The notes below the pieces were generated by a model that saw nothing but the letters and a program-made list of their open reading frames with translations, made no database searches and was not told the DNA's origin. The position numbers and the translations under genes are program-made. Source: Flavobacterium fluviatile (GTDB taxonomy: Bacteria > Bacteroidota > Bacteroidia > Flavobacteriales > Flavobacteriaceae). Taken from it: DNA of 64,000 nucleotides. Shown here one piece after another: positions 36,828 to 44,732 of the stretch (positions are counted from its first letter, which is position 1; the number at the start of each line of letters is the position of its first letter). The stretch covers positions 806,001 to 870,000 of the forward strand of contig NZ_JAADZW010000001.1 in NCBI RefSeq assembly GCF_010645065.1. The letters are read 5' to 3'.

Positions 36828-37268
36828 ATGAAATTAACCAAAACAGTAACCGGAATTACATTTAGTGCATTTGATTTATTACATGCAGGCCATGTTAGAA
36901 TGCTTGAAGAAGCAAAACAGCACTGCGATTATTTAATTGTAGGATTACAAACAGACCCAACAATAGACAGACCCGAGAAAAACAAACCGACCCAATCTGT
37001 TGTTGAGCGATATATTCAGCTAAAGGGCTGCAAATTTGTTGACGAAATTATTCCTTACGCAACAGAACAAGATCTTCAGGACATACTTCAGGCTTTGCCA
37101 ATCGATGTTCGTATTTTAGGAGATGAATATAAAGACAAGAACTTTACAGGTCGTGAATATTGTGAAAAAATGGAGATCAGACTTGTTTTCAATAAACGCA
37201 ATCACCGTTTTTCAAGCAGCGGGCTCAGAAGAGAAGTATATGAATGTGAATCTCTAAAATTAGTGTGA
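36828..37268 (+). CDS. cytidylyltransferase-like protein (TagD-type)
   Basis: A 146-residue single-domain nucleotidyltransferase. The N-terminus has G-x-x-F-S-A-F-D-L-L-H-A-G-H-V-R-M-L, giving the HxGH phosphate-binding motif, and the C-terminus has a F-S-S-S-G-L-R-R segment corresponding to the second conserved R-T-x-G-I-S-T-T-type motif. The fold and length match glycerol-3-phosphate cytidylyltransferases and ADP-heptose/FAD-type relatives. The actual acceptor (glycerol phosphate, choline phosphate or other) is not certain. Its stop overlaps or abuts the SET gene, implying coupling. Confidence 0.78.
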   Translation: MKLTKTVTGITFSAFDLLHAGHVRMLEEAKQHCDYLIVGLQTDPTIDRPEKNKPTQSVVERYIQLKGCKFVDEIIPYATEQDLQDILQALPIDVRILGDEYKDKNFTGREYCEKMEIRLVFNKRNHRFSSSGLRREVYECESLKLV

Positions 37269-37270
37269 TT

Positions 37271-37879
37271 ATGATACATCCTGACACAGAGATACGATTT
37301 ATAAGCCCAGAAAAAGGATACGGTGTTGTAGCTACAAAATTAATTCCGAGAGGCACGATCACATGGGTTCAGGACGATCTGGATCAGATATTTTCGCGGG
37401 ATCAGGTAACGAAGCTTAATCCTTTTATAAAAAAGTATCTTGAAACCTATTCTTTTACGAATAAACACGGCGACATGGTACTTTGCTGGGATAATGGAAA
37501 ATTTGTAAACCATAGTTTTAAACCGAGCTGCTTTAGTACACCGTATGATTTTGAAATAGCTATCAGGGATATTTATCCCGGAGAAGAATTAACGGATGAT
37601 TACGGATATCTGAATGTAGAAAAACCTTTTTATGTTATTGATGAGGGCACTGAACGAAAAACAGTATATCCGGATGATATTTTAAATTTTCATGAAGAAT
37701 GGGATAACTTAATCAAAGAAAATGCTCCAAAAGTTTTAGAAACTATACAGCCTCTTATTGAGTTGATTCCGGCAAAAACGTGGAATGAATTTATACATGC
37801 AGTGCATAATCCAAGCCAAATGAAATCTATACTTGAGTGCCATTATCAGCACGGGATTCACGTAAAAAATGCTTCCTAA
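37271..37879 (+). CDS. SET-domain protein (putative lysine methyltransferase)
   Basis: About 202 residues from the ATG at 37271 (a GTG two codons earlier at 37265 would overlap the previous gene by 4 bases). SET motifs are visible in order: K-G-Y-G-V-V-A-T-K-L-I-P-R-G (motif I), F-V-N-H-S-F-K-P-S-C (the N-H-S motif that binds S-adenosylmethionine), I-A-I-R-D-I-Y-P-G-E-E-L-T-D-D-Y-G (motif IV with the catalytic Tyr). SET proteins methylate lysines, and bacterial targets are mostly unknown. The post-SET cysteine region is absent. Operonic with a nucleotidyltransferase, which gives no clear clue to the target. Confidence 0.8.
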   Translation: MIHPDTEIRFISPEKGYGVVATKLIPRGTITWVQDDLDQIFSRDQVTKLNPFIKKYLETYSFTNKHGDMVLCWDNGKFVNHSFKPSCFSTPYDFEIAIRDIYPGEELTDDYGYLNVEKPFYVIDEGTERKTVYPDDILNFHEEWDNLIKENAPKVLETIQPLIELIPAKTWNEFIHAVHNPSQMKSILECHYQHGIHVKNAS

Positions 37880-37923
37880 CCTAACGAAAATTAAGATAAT
37901 TTTTTAGAACCAAAATTTATAAT

Positions 37924-38406
37924 ATGCCATCAGACATTGTTATAAAATGCAGTAAGGCTATAGCATCAAAAGGCTGGAATATTGCTTTTGCAGAAAGTGC
38001 TACTGCAGGCAGAATGAGTTCAGAATTTGCGATGACCCCACATTCGGGAGAAATTTTGCGGGGCGGCCTTGTTTGCTACGACGTATTTATTAAAGAACAA
38101 ATATTAAATGTCCCACATGCAGTCATTGAAAAATTTACTCCTGAATCAGCAGAAGTAACACAGGCACTGGCTCAGCAGGCATCGAAAGTATTTAATTCAA
38201 AAATAACAGTTGCTATAACAGGATTAACAAGTCCGGGTGGAAGTGAAACAGAAGAAAAGCCTGTAGGCACAATTTTCTTTTATATTATAACCCCCTCTGA
38301 AAAAATAAATCATCGGGAAGTTTTTGAGGGCAATCCGGAAGAAATTGTATTAAAAGCAATTGATAAGACTGCAAAACTTATTATTGACAGCATCTCCAGA
38401 ATTTAA
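37924..38406 (+). CDS. CinA C-terminal-domain amidohydrolase (PncC-like)
   Basis: A 160-residue stand-alone CinA C-terminal domain. F-A-E-S-A-T-A-G-R holds the conserved E-S-x-T-G/A-G nucleophile region. Next come L-R-G-G-L-V-C-Y, T-P-E-S-A-E-V and the S/T-G-x-x-x-P-G-G motif (I-T-G-L-T-S-P-G-G). Such proteins deamidate nicotinamide mononucleotide to nicotinate mononucleotide in pyridine-nucleotide salvage. The A in A-T-A-G-R replaces the commoner G, a mild deviation. Follows the SET gene by 44 bases and ends in a terminator. Confidence 0.82.
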   Translation: MPSDIVIKCSKAIASKGWNIAFAESATAGRMSSEFAMTPHSGEILRGGLVCYDVFIKEQILNVPHAVIEKFTPESAEVTQALAQQASKVFNSKITVAITGLTSPGGSETEEKPVGTIFFYIITPSEKINHREVFEGNPEEIVLKAIDKTAKLIIDSISRI

Positions 38407-38418
38407 AAAAGAAATAAA

Positions 38419-38458
38419 AAAAGCTGCAATCTCTATCCTGACAATTGCAGCTTTTGTA
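38419..38458 (+). terminator. Rho-independent terminator
   Basis: Stem AAAAGCTGCAAT / ATTGCAGCTTTT (38419-38430 with 38444-38455), a 13-base loop and a short T run. Thirteen bases after the amidohydrolase stop. Confidence 0.7.
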
Positions 38459-38632
38459 ATAAAATTTAAGAACCACCTCCCGGCTTATTTCTAAAGTTTC
38501 AGCTTATAGCTGCATTTTATTTTATTCCCATATTGTAAAAAAGGACGCATTTTATATCCTAAGAATTCGTGAATATAAAAGTATCTCTTAAGGAAGCTTT
38601 GAAATTAAGTTCAGGGTATAAAACTGTACTAT

Positions 38633-39034
38633 ATGGATAAAGAAAATAAAAAAATGATTAATGAACACTTGTCAAATGAGAGAACTTTTTTGTCATGGAT
38701 TCGTACGGGTATCGGAATCATGGTATTTGGCTTCGTGATTGTGAAATTTTCATTATTTGTAAATCAATTACCAGCTTCTTTTTTTAAGGACTCAACGATT
38801 CCAAAAAACGGATTTACAATATTTCTTGGAATTGCTTTAGTCTTTACAGGTGCTATTACCATTTTATTATCGTACTGGAAATACAAACAAATGCATAAAC
38901 TACTTCAAAAAGGTGAATATTTATATTCTACAATGTTATTGACCATACTGACAGTTGTTATCTTTTTTATGAGCATCATTATAATTGCTTATTTGATCAT
39001 GGCTGCGTATCCACTCACTTTTCCAATCGACTAA
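38633..39034 (+). CDS. DUF202 (YidH-like) membrane protein
   Basis: A 133-residue protein. The N-terminal signature L-S-N-E-R-T-F-L-S-W-I-R-T-G-I-G-I is that of DUF202 proteins. Three hydrophobic segments (about 24-46, 62-82, 100-125) give an inner-membrane protein of usual length. The family is associated with stress but its function is not known. Alone, with about 225 bases upstream and 106 downstream. Confidence 0.82.
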   Translation: MDKENKKMINEHLSNERTFLSWIRTGIGIMVFGFVIVKFSLFVNQLPASFFKDSTIPKNGFTIFLGIALVFTGAITILLSYWKYKQMHKLLQKGEYLYSTMLLTILTVVIFFMSIIIIAYLIMAAYPLTFPID

Positions 39035-39050
39035 AAATAGCAATATGCTG

Positions 39051-39065
39051 TAAATTATGTAATTA
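39051..39065. promoter_or_regulatory. ATTATGTAA-type motif upstream of acidic protein gene
   Basis: TAAATTATGTAATTA at 39051-39065 contains ATTATGTAA. The same core occurs at 40481-40489 and 40502-40510 and, inverted, at 41345-41353, each about 65-95 bases before a gene start. A shared regulator site is inferred. Confidence 0.3.
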
Positions 39066-39140
39066 GACCACTATGATATGTAATTTTTTGATCTGTCGTA
39101 AGTGTAATTTAGCACTAAATAACCTCAAAATTTAGTTATT

Positions 39141-39518
39141 ATGAACTCAGATAAAAGAGAAAATTACGATCATGGCGACCGGTATTTTCAAGACAACTCA
39201 GAATACAAGGATGAGAATTTAGTATCTAATGTATTAGATAATTCCATTACGAACGATGACGAAAAAATTTTTAGTCAGCAAGATCCTGATGAAGATTACA
39301 GAGATCCTGACGACATAGATCCAGATGATTTGGAAGATGAAAATTTTACAGATGCTGACGAACTGGAAGAAGAGCAAGACTTGTTTGAAGACAACGACAA
39401 AACAGACGACTTACATGAAAAAGATATCGAAACTAATTTAGATGATGAAGATGATGAAGATGATGAAGATGATATTGTAAAACATAAAAGGAATTTATAT
39501 CGCGACAGAGATCTTTAA
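39141..39518 (+). CDS. highly acidic low-complexity protein, copy 1
   Basis: A 125-residue protein in which Asp and Glu dominate after residue ~45, including runs of D-D-E repeated as D-D-E-D-D-E-D-D-E. The N-terminus reads M-N-S-D-K-R-E-N-Y-D-H-G-D-R-Y-F, which is similar to the start of the acidic protein encoded at 45448 (K-E-N-Y-G-R-D-V-R-S-F). It is probably intrinsically disordered and could bind cations or basic proteins, but that is inference. A terminator follows. Real gene status is supported by the terminator and by the related second copy. Confidence 0.7.
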   Translation: MNSDKRENYDHGDRYFQDNSEYKDENLVSNVLDNSITNDDEKIFSQQDPDEDYRDPDDIDPDDLEDENFTDADELEEEQDLFEDNDKTDDLHEKDIETNLDDEDDEDDEDDIVKHKRNLYRDRDL

Positions 39519-39531
39519 GAATTAATTAACT

Positions 39532-39560
39532 AAACCGTTCTCACCAGAGCGGTTTTATTA
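39532..39560 (+). terminator. Rho-independent terminator
   Basis: Stem AAACCGTTCT / AGAGCGGTTT (39532-39541 with 39546-39555, one T-G pair), a 4-base loop and a T-rich tail, 13 bases after the acidic-protein stop. Confidence 0.75.
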
Positions 39561-39708
39561 TTTGTAGATCAATGATTTTATATCTAATAACATGGTAATT
39601 TTTGTAATTTATCAGTTAAATAGTATAAAACGAAATTCCATAAACTTCTTACTTTTAAACTCCTAACATTAAGTCATACAAATAATTAAAAACAAAAAGA
39701 TAAAAATT

Positions 39709-40383
39709 ATGGAAACCAACACATTTGCACCGACACAAGTACAAAAAAAATCAAAACTCAAAACCAATGTATCAGCACTTGAAAGAATTGCGATGATCAC
39801 CAGCGGAACTTACTTACTGTACAAAGGCTTATCTCAGGAAAAGAAAAGCGCTGTTCAAATTGGCACAGGGGGCACCATGCTGCTAAGGGGACTATCTGGC
39901 TATTGTCCAGTATATGATGCTGTTGAACATTTAAAAAAAGATAAAGCTTCTAATGTAAATATCAGGATTAACAGCACAATTAATAAACCAATAAGCGAAG
40001 TTTATGCTTTTTGGAGGGATTTTGAAAACCTGCCTAAGTTTATGACTCATCTTGATTCGGTTAAACCTTTAAGCTATACCACTTCTAAATGGACAGCAAA
40101 AGGTCCAGGAGGAATAGGTAAATTAACCTGGATAGCTGAAATTGTAAAAGATGAAAAAGACAGGCTCATCAGCTGGAATTCTTTACCGGATTCTTCAGTT
40201 AAAAATGCCGGAAAAATTGTTTTCAGACCAAGTGAAGAGGGGACAGAAATAATTGTCACTATTTCTTATCATGCTCCGTTAGGAATTGCCGGCGAGGGAG
40301 CAGCAAAACTTCTAAACCCCTATTTTGAAAAAATCGTAAAAGATGACCTTACAAATTTTAAAACTTATTTAGAATCTAATTAA
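39709..40383 (+). CDS. DUF2892-like membrane segment fused to SRPBCC/polyketide-cyclase-like domain
   Basis: A 224-residue protein. Residues ~20-70 (N-V-S-A-L-E-R-I-A-M-I-T-S-G-T-Y-L-L-Y-K-G-L, then L-R-G-L-S-G-Y-C-P-V-Y) match the YgaP/DUF2892 membrane segment. Residues ~82-220 form an SRPBCC (START-like) ligand-binding domain: I-N-K-P-I-S-E-V-Y-A-F-W-R-D-F-E-N-L-P-K-F-M, then W-x-A-K-G-P. This fusion is common in stress-linked loci. It could bind a lipid or other hydrophobic molecule at the membrane. No active site is evident. Monocistronic, with a hairpin directly after. Confidence 0.78.
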   Translation: METNTFAPTQVQKKSKLKTNVSALERIAMITSGTYLLYKGLSQEKKSAVQIGTGGTMLLRGLSGYCPVYDAVEHLKKDKASNVNIRINSTINKPISEVYAFWRDFENLPKFMTHLDSVKPLSYTTSKWTAKGPGGIGKLTWIAEIVKDEKDRLISWNSLPDSSVKNAGKIVFRPSEEGTEIIVTISYHAPLGIAGEGAAKLLNPYFEKIVKDDLTNFKTYLESN

Positions 40384-40408
40384 TAAAAAATAAAGTTTGT
40401 TAAAAATG

Positions 40409-40438
40409 AGCCTGTGAGATTCGAACTTACAGGCTTTA
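40409..40438 (+). terminator. terminator-like hairpin
   Basis: Stem AGCCTGTGAG / CTTACAGGCT (40409-40418 with 40426-40435, one G-T pair), a 7-base loop and a weak T tract, 26 bases after the SRPBCC gene. Confidence 0.6.
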
Positions 40439-40472
40439 ATATTTATACTAGCGACAATATAAAATTTATTAA

Positions 40473-40489
40473 AAGTGGGTATTATGTAA
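40473..40489. promoter_or_regulatory. 17-base motif, forward copy
   Basis: AAGTGGGTATTATGTAA. Its reverse complement recurs at 41345-41361 with one mismatch. A further ATTATGTAA core lies at 40502-40510. Positioned before the small gene at 40574, as expected of a transcription-factor site. Confidence 0.4.
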
Positions 40490-40573
40490 TATTGGAGCGA
40501 AATTATGTAAATTAAAGATTTTATTACAAGATATTTTTATAAGAATTAATTTACCTGCTAAATTTATGTTCGT

Positions 40574-40717
40574 ATGAAAAAGTCGTATTTAACAATTATT
40601 TTACTCGCTATTTTTGTTGCTTTTGTAAACACTAATTGTTCTGCTCATTGTGATGACGAAGATTATACACGAGATCAGAAGGAAGCCGTTTTACATCAGA
40701 AAATTCATATAGATTAA
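40574..40717 (+). CDS. tiny lipoprotein-like secreted protein
   Basis: A 47-residue frame from ATG 40574 to TAA 40715-40717. It starts M-K-K-S-Y-L-T-I-I-L-L-A-I-F-V-A-F-V, a strong signal-peptide core, followed by N-T-N-C-S-A-H-C-D-D-E-D. The Cys at residue 22 could be a lipidation site, although N-T-N-C is a poor lipobox. The mature part is short and charged. Two copies of the ATTATGTAA motif lie just upstream. No homologue recognised. Confidence 0.5.
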   Translation: MKKSYLTIILLAIFVAFVNTNCSAHCDDEDYTRDQKEAVLHQKIHID

Positions 40718-40878
40718 TCTTGATTCAATTAAAAATTCACTAACAGTTTAAACAATAAAATTTATAAATATGATAAAAATTTACCTTGCTGTACATCTAT
40801 AGTTGCTGATGTTTATATAATCTTAAATTGTATAATATCATTATTGAAATTATTTAAAAACATAATTTTTAACAAATT

Positions 40879-40911
40879 ATGAAAACAACTTTCAATCAAA
40901 CCCAACTATGA
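40879..40911 (+). other. 10-codon upstream mini-ORF coupled to response regulator
   Basis: ATG at 40879 encodes M-K-T-T-F-N-Q-T-Q-L and its TGA overlaps the ATG of the following response regulator (ATGA at 40908-40911). The gap between 40718 and 40878 holds nothing else I can identify. It might allow translational coupling or be chance. Confidence 0.3.
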
Positions 40912-41285
40912 GATATAAAAACATTTTACAGATTGATGACGATTATGATGACTGTGATTTCTTTCTGGAGGCTCTTGAACAAGTATCAGCTGCCGCCTCT
41001 TACACAGCAATTCACAATCCTGTCCAGGCGTTACAGAAACTTCTATCTAATGAAATACATCCTGATGTAATTTTTCTTGATATTAATATGCCGGTAATGA
41101 ATGGTATGGAATTACTAGTGGAAATGAATAAAAAAGAGTTGGTTAAAAATATTCCTGTAATAATATTATCTACCTCAATACCCTGCGACTTTGAAAACAA
41201 ATTCCAGCATTTGGGCGCATCCGGTTATTATATCAAACCAAATGATTTCGGCACTATGAAAACAATATTACAAAATATTGTATAG
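40908..41285 (+). CDS. single-domain response regulator (CheY-like receiver)
   Basis: A 125-residue receiver with no output domain. Acidic triad I-D-D-D-Y-D-D near the N-terminus, phospho-acceptor Asp in V-I-F-L-D-I-N-M-P, Thr/Ser switch in I-I-L-S-T-S, and the conserved Lys in Y-Y-I-K-P-N. It resembles the Rcp1-type receivers that pair with multi-domain kinases. It lies 136 bases before the CheB-CheR-kinase fusion, its most likely partner. Confidence 0.88.
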   Translation: MRYKNILQIDDDYDDCDFFLEALEQVSAAASYTAIHNPVQALQKLLSNEIHPDVIFLDINMPVMNGMELLVEMNKKELVKNIPVIILSTSIPCDFENKFQHLGASGYYIKPNDFGTMKTILQNIV

Positions 41286-41344
41286 GTACTTTAAAATCCA
41301 TATCAAAATTAACACGCCTAAATTATATTTTTTTAACGCAAATC

Positions 41345-41361
41345 TTACATAATTCCCACTT
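41345..41361. promoter_or_regulatory. 17-base motif, inverted copy
   Basis: TTACATAATTCCCACTT, the reverse complement of the 40473-40489 motif apart from one base. It sits about 38 bases before the -7 box at 41399, where an activator site would be expected. Confidence 0.4.
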
Positions 41362-41398
41362 GATAGTAAAAGCTGTAGTTTTATAGTACAACACTGGT

Positions 41399-41406
41399 TA
41401 TCTTTG
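41399..41406 (+). promoter_or_regulatory. -7 box for the CheB-CheR-kinase gene
   Basis: TATCTTTG matches TAnnTTTG. A T-rich TAGTTTTA segment at the -33 position is an acceptable partner. Transcription would start near 41413, which rules out the in-frame TTG at 41404 as the start and favours the ATG at 41422. Confidence 0.5.
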
Positions 41407-41421
41407 TTTGAAAATCTTCTT

Positions 41422-44400
41422 ATGAAAGTAACCGAAACTTATGAAATGGGATATAGAGTAAATAAATTTCCAATTGTGGGTATTGGTGCTTCTGCCGGAG
41501 GATTAGATGCCTTTACAAAAGTAGTTTCAGCAATAGCGCCAGATTCAGGAATGGCTTATATCATTGTACAGCAGCTATCAGCTGATTATCCCGGCAGTCT
41601 TACGGAAATACTTTCACAATATTCCAATATACCTGTACACGAAATCATTAGCGACATACATCTTTTACCCAATAACATCTATGTTATTCCGGAGAACAAT
41701 TTTCTTATTGCAGAAGAAGGTTCTTTAAAACTTAAGCAAAAAACCCGAAGTGATAGACGAAACAATACTGTTGACATCTTTTTTGAATCACTTGCAGACG
41801 TTCACAGAACCTTTGCTATTGGAATAATTCTTTCAGGTACTGGTTTTGACGGTACAGCAGGATTCAAAAAAATTAAGGAATTAGGAGGCGCTACAATAGT
41901 TCAGGATCCCGATACTGCAGCTTATAAAGGAATGCCACAGAGTGCTATCGATACAAATATAGCCGATTATATTCTGGCTCCGGAAAAAATTCCGTCGCAG
42001 TTGATTGAAATACGTAACAGTTATATTTCAAATTATGGTTACACAGAAGAAGAACATATTCCGGGCAACGATGAGGAAATCATCTTACAAATCATTAACC
42101 TAATTTTTTCAAGAACTGGTAATGATTTTAGTCATTATAAACACCCTACGATAAGACGCCGCATTGCCCGAAGAATGGTTGTAGCAGAGAAAAATACCAT
42201 AGAAGATTATTATAATTTTTTAAGAAACAGCAACAACGAACAGGATCTCTTATTTGCCGATTTCTTAATTCATGTAACCTATTTTTTCAGGGATCCGGAA
42301 GCATTTGAAAATCTGTCTAAAACTGTGTTTCCATCATTGATTAAAAATATTACAAATAACAACCTGCGAATCTGGGTAGCTGGATGTTCCACAGGAGAGG
42401 AAGCGTACTCATTGGCAATTTGTCTTCATGAATATTTTTTAAAAACTAACAATAAAGATATTAAGGTGCAGATTTTTGCATCTGACATATCAGAGAAGTG
42501 CATTACAAAAGCCAGATCCGGCATTTATTCCTATCAGGATGTTCAGATGGTGTCAGAAGAAAGGCTGGGCAATTATTTTACTAAAAGTGAAGGCAGTTAC
42601 CATATCAACAAAGTCATTCGTGATATGTGCATTTTTGCTGTACATAATTTTGTAAAAGATCCTGCATTTGCACGAATCGATTTAATTACCTGCCGCAATA
42701 CGCTCATCTATTTTGATCCTTACCTGCAAAATAAAGTTTTAGGTACTTTTCATTATTCATTAAAAGAAAAAGGAATGCTGTTTCTTGGAAAATCAGAATC
42801 AGTAACCTATTCTCAGGATTTATTTGAAAGTGTTAAAAAACATGCAAAAATTTATATACGCAAATTTGTCCCGGGACGATATACAACTCAGTCATTTAAG
42901 GCTGTACCAGACAATTTGCAGGTAAAATTGCATACTTCTGAAATAAAACCTTCGCCTGAAGATGATTTTAGAAAAATTACTTCAGAAATTTTACTAACGA
43001 AATATACGCCTGCAAGTGTTATTATTAATAAAAACCTTGACATTGTGCATTTTCATGGTGATATCAGTCCATTTTTAGCACCTTCACCTGGAAAGCCAAA
43101 TTTTAATGTTTTAAAAATGGCACGTGAAGGAATTGGTTTTGAATTACAGAATGCGATTTCAAAAATAAAAGAAGACAAGCAAAATATTCGGAAAGACGAC
43201 ATAAAAGTAAAGGCACACTCCTATCAGGTTTCTTTTGAAATATTCCCACTTCCAAATGATGATGATCATCTTATGATTCTTTTTTATAAGATGCCACTTC
43301 CAGTTACAGACAGAAAGATTCATGAAAATTCAGCGCAAAATCGTATTGACAAACTTGAGAGAGAGCTCTCACAATTGAGAGAAAACATAAAAAGAGTTAC
43401 CGAAGAGCAACAAACTGCTTTTGAGGAGTTACAAACAAGTCATGAAGAATTGCTGAGCAGTGAAGAAGAACTGCAGGCAATGAATGAAGAACTGGAAACC
43501 AATACCGAAGAACTTCAGTCTAACAATGAAGAACTGACCTGTCTTAATGACGAACTTGTCGATCGTCAGATACAGCTTATATCAATGCGTAATTATTCCG
43601 AATCAATTGTTAAAACCATTCGTGAGCCATTATTGGTTATCAGTAAGGACTATATCGTTAAAAGTGCTAATCCGGCATTTTACAAGTACTTTAATACCAG
43701 TGAAAATATCACTGAAGGTTACAGTATTTTTGAAATTGGAAATTGTCAGTGGGACATTCCGGAATTTAAGCAGCAATTAACTAAAATAGATGGCGATTTT
43801 TCGGTAGAAAACTTAAAAATTGATATTGTATGCGCTGATAAAAATAAAAAAACCATTATAGTAAATGCCAGCCTCATACTAAATTCAACACCTGAGGGCC
43901 TTATTCTTCTTGCACTCGAAGATATTACAGATTTAGTAACCACAAATGAGTTATTGACAAATAAAAATATTGAATTACAAAAACACAACGAGCAACTTGA
44001 GGCTTTTACATCTGCAGCCAGTCATGATCTACAGGAACCACTGCGTAAAATTCATATGTTTTGCAAAATAATTTTTGAGAATGAAACAGGTCTGAGCGAA
44101 ACGGGAAAACATAATCTCGAACGGGTGCTGTTCTCAGTCAACAATATGAGTCAGTTGATGAAAGATCTTATTAATTATTCGAGAATTACCTTCTTAAAAA
44201 AAGAATATAAAGAAACAGATCTAAATATTGTCCTGAAAAAAACCGTTGCAGACATCAAGGATACTATTTTAGAAAAAAAAGCTGTACTCACTATTCTGCC
44301 GCTTCCTCAATTAAATATTATACCCCATCAGATACAGCAGCTTTTTACAAATCTAATTCTGAACTCCCTTAAATATACAAAAGAGAATATAATACCTGAA

Positions 44401-44691
44401 ATTAAAATTGAAACTATAGAGCCACCGACTGAAGAAATACTTGAAATAGGCGGAAACAAAGACAATAAATATGTAAAAATTTCCTTAAGTGATAATGGTA
44501 TCGGCTTTAGCCAGGAATATGCAGCTAAAATATTCGATCCTTTCTTTAGATTACATAATAAGGATCAATATCATGGCAGTGGTTTGGGATTAACAATTGT
44601 AAAAAAAATAGTAACTAATCATGAAGGTTTTATAAAAGTAGTAAGTAAATTAGATTATGGAACCACTGTCCACATTTATTTACCCCAATAA
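41422..44691 (+). CDS. CheB-CheR-PAS-histidine kinase fusion protein
   Basis: About 1089 residues from ATG 41422. In order: a CheB methylesterase-like domain (about 15-190; G-I-G-A-S-A-G-G, L-S-G-T-G-F-D-G-T); a CheR methyltransferase-like domain (about 205-475; R-R-R-I-A-R-R-M, A-G-C-S-T-G-E-E-A-Y-S); a long Glu-rich coiled coil (about 640-725); a PAS-like domain (about 727-837); HisKA with A-S-H-D-L-Q-E-P (about 865); and HATPase with D-N-G-I-G-F and G-S-G-L-G-L. The CheB catalytic His position (V-Q-H in active enzymes) reads V-Q-Q here. No membrane segment. Probably signals to the neighbouring single-domain receivers. Confidence 0.88.
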   Translation: MKVTETYEMGYRVNKFPIVGIGASAGGLDAFTKVVSAIAPDSGMAYIIVQQLSADYPGSLTEILSQYSNIPVHEIISDIHLLPNNIYVIPENNFLIAEEGSLKLKQKTRSDRRNNTVDIFFESLADVHRTFAIGIILSGTGFDGTAGFKKIKELGGATIVQDPDTAAYKGMPQSAIDTNIADYILAPEKIPSQLIEIRNSYISNYGYTEEEHIPGNDEEIILQIINLIFSRTGNDFSHYKHPTIRRRIARRMVVAEKNTIEDYYNFLRNSNNEQDLLFADFLIHVTYFFRDPEAFENLSKTVFPSLIKNITNNNLRIWVAGCSTGEEAYSLAICLHEYFLKTNNKDIKVQIFASDISEKCITKARSGIYSYQDVQMVSEERLGNYFTKSEGSYHINKVIRDMCIFAVHNFVKDPAFARIDLITCRNTLIYFDPYLQNKVLGTFHYSLKEKGMLFLGKSESVTYSQDLFESVKKHAKIYIRKFVPGRYTTQSFKAVPDNLQVKLHTSEIKPSPEDDFRKITSEILLTKYTPASVIINKNLDIVHFHGDISPFLAPSPGKPNFNVLKMAREGIGFELQNAISKIKEDKQNIRKDDIKVKAHSYQVSFEIFPLPNDDDHLMILFYKMPLPVTDRKIHENSAQNRIDKLERELSQLRENIKRVTEEQQTAFEELQTSHEELLSSEEELQAMNEELETNTEELQSNNEELTCLNDELVDRQIQLISMRNYSESIVKTIREPLLVISKDYIVKSANPAFYKYFNTSENITEGYSIFEIGNCQWDIPEFKQQLTKIDGDFSVENLKIDIVCADKNKKTIIVNASLILNSTPEGLILLALEDITDLVTTNELLTNKNIELQKHNEQLEAFTSAASHDLQEPLRKIHMFCKIIFENETGLSETGKHNLERVLFSVNNMSQLMKDLINYSRITFLKKEYKETDLNIVLKKTVADIKDTILEKKAVLTILPLPQLNIIPHQIQQLFTNLILNSLKYTKENIIPEIKIETIEPPTEEILEIGGNKDNKYVKISLSDNGIGFSQEYAAKIFDPFFRLHNKDQYHGSGLGLTIVKKIVTNHEGFIKVVSKLDYGTTVHIYLPQ

Positions 44692-44732
44692 CAAAAAAGG
44701 GTTCAGGATAAAGTAGTACTTTTTTCATTGTT

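Noticed and set aside
40409..40435. GATTCGAAC segment resembling a tRNA T-arm
   Set aside because: No acceptor, D or anticodon arms surround it, and the bases form a complete terminator-type hairpin.
41404..41421. TTG start for the CheB-CheR-kinase protein
   Set aside because: The TTG lies inside the -7 promoter box; the ATG at 41422 is a better start.
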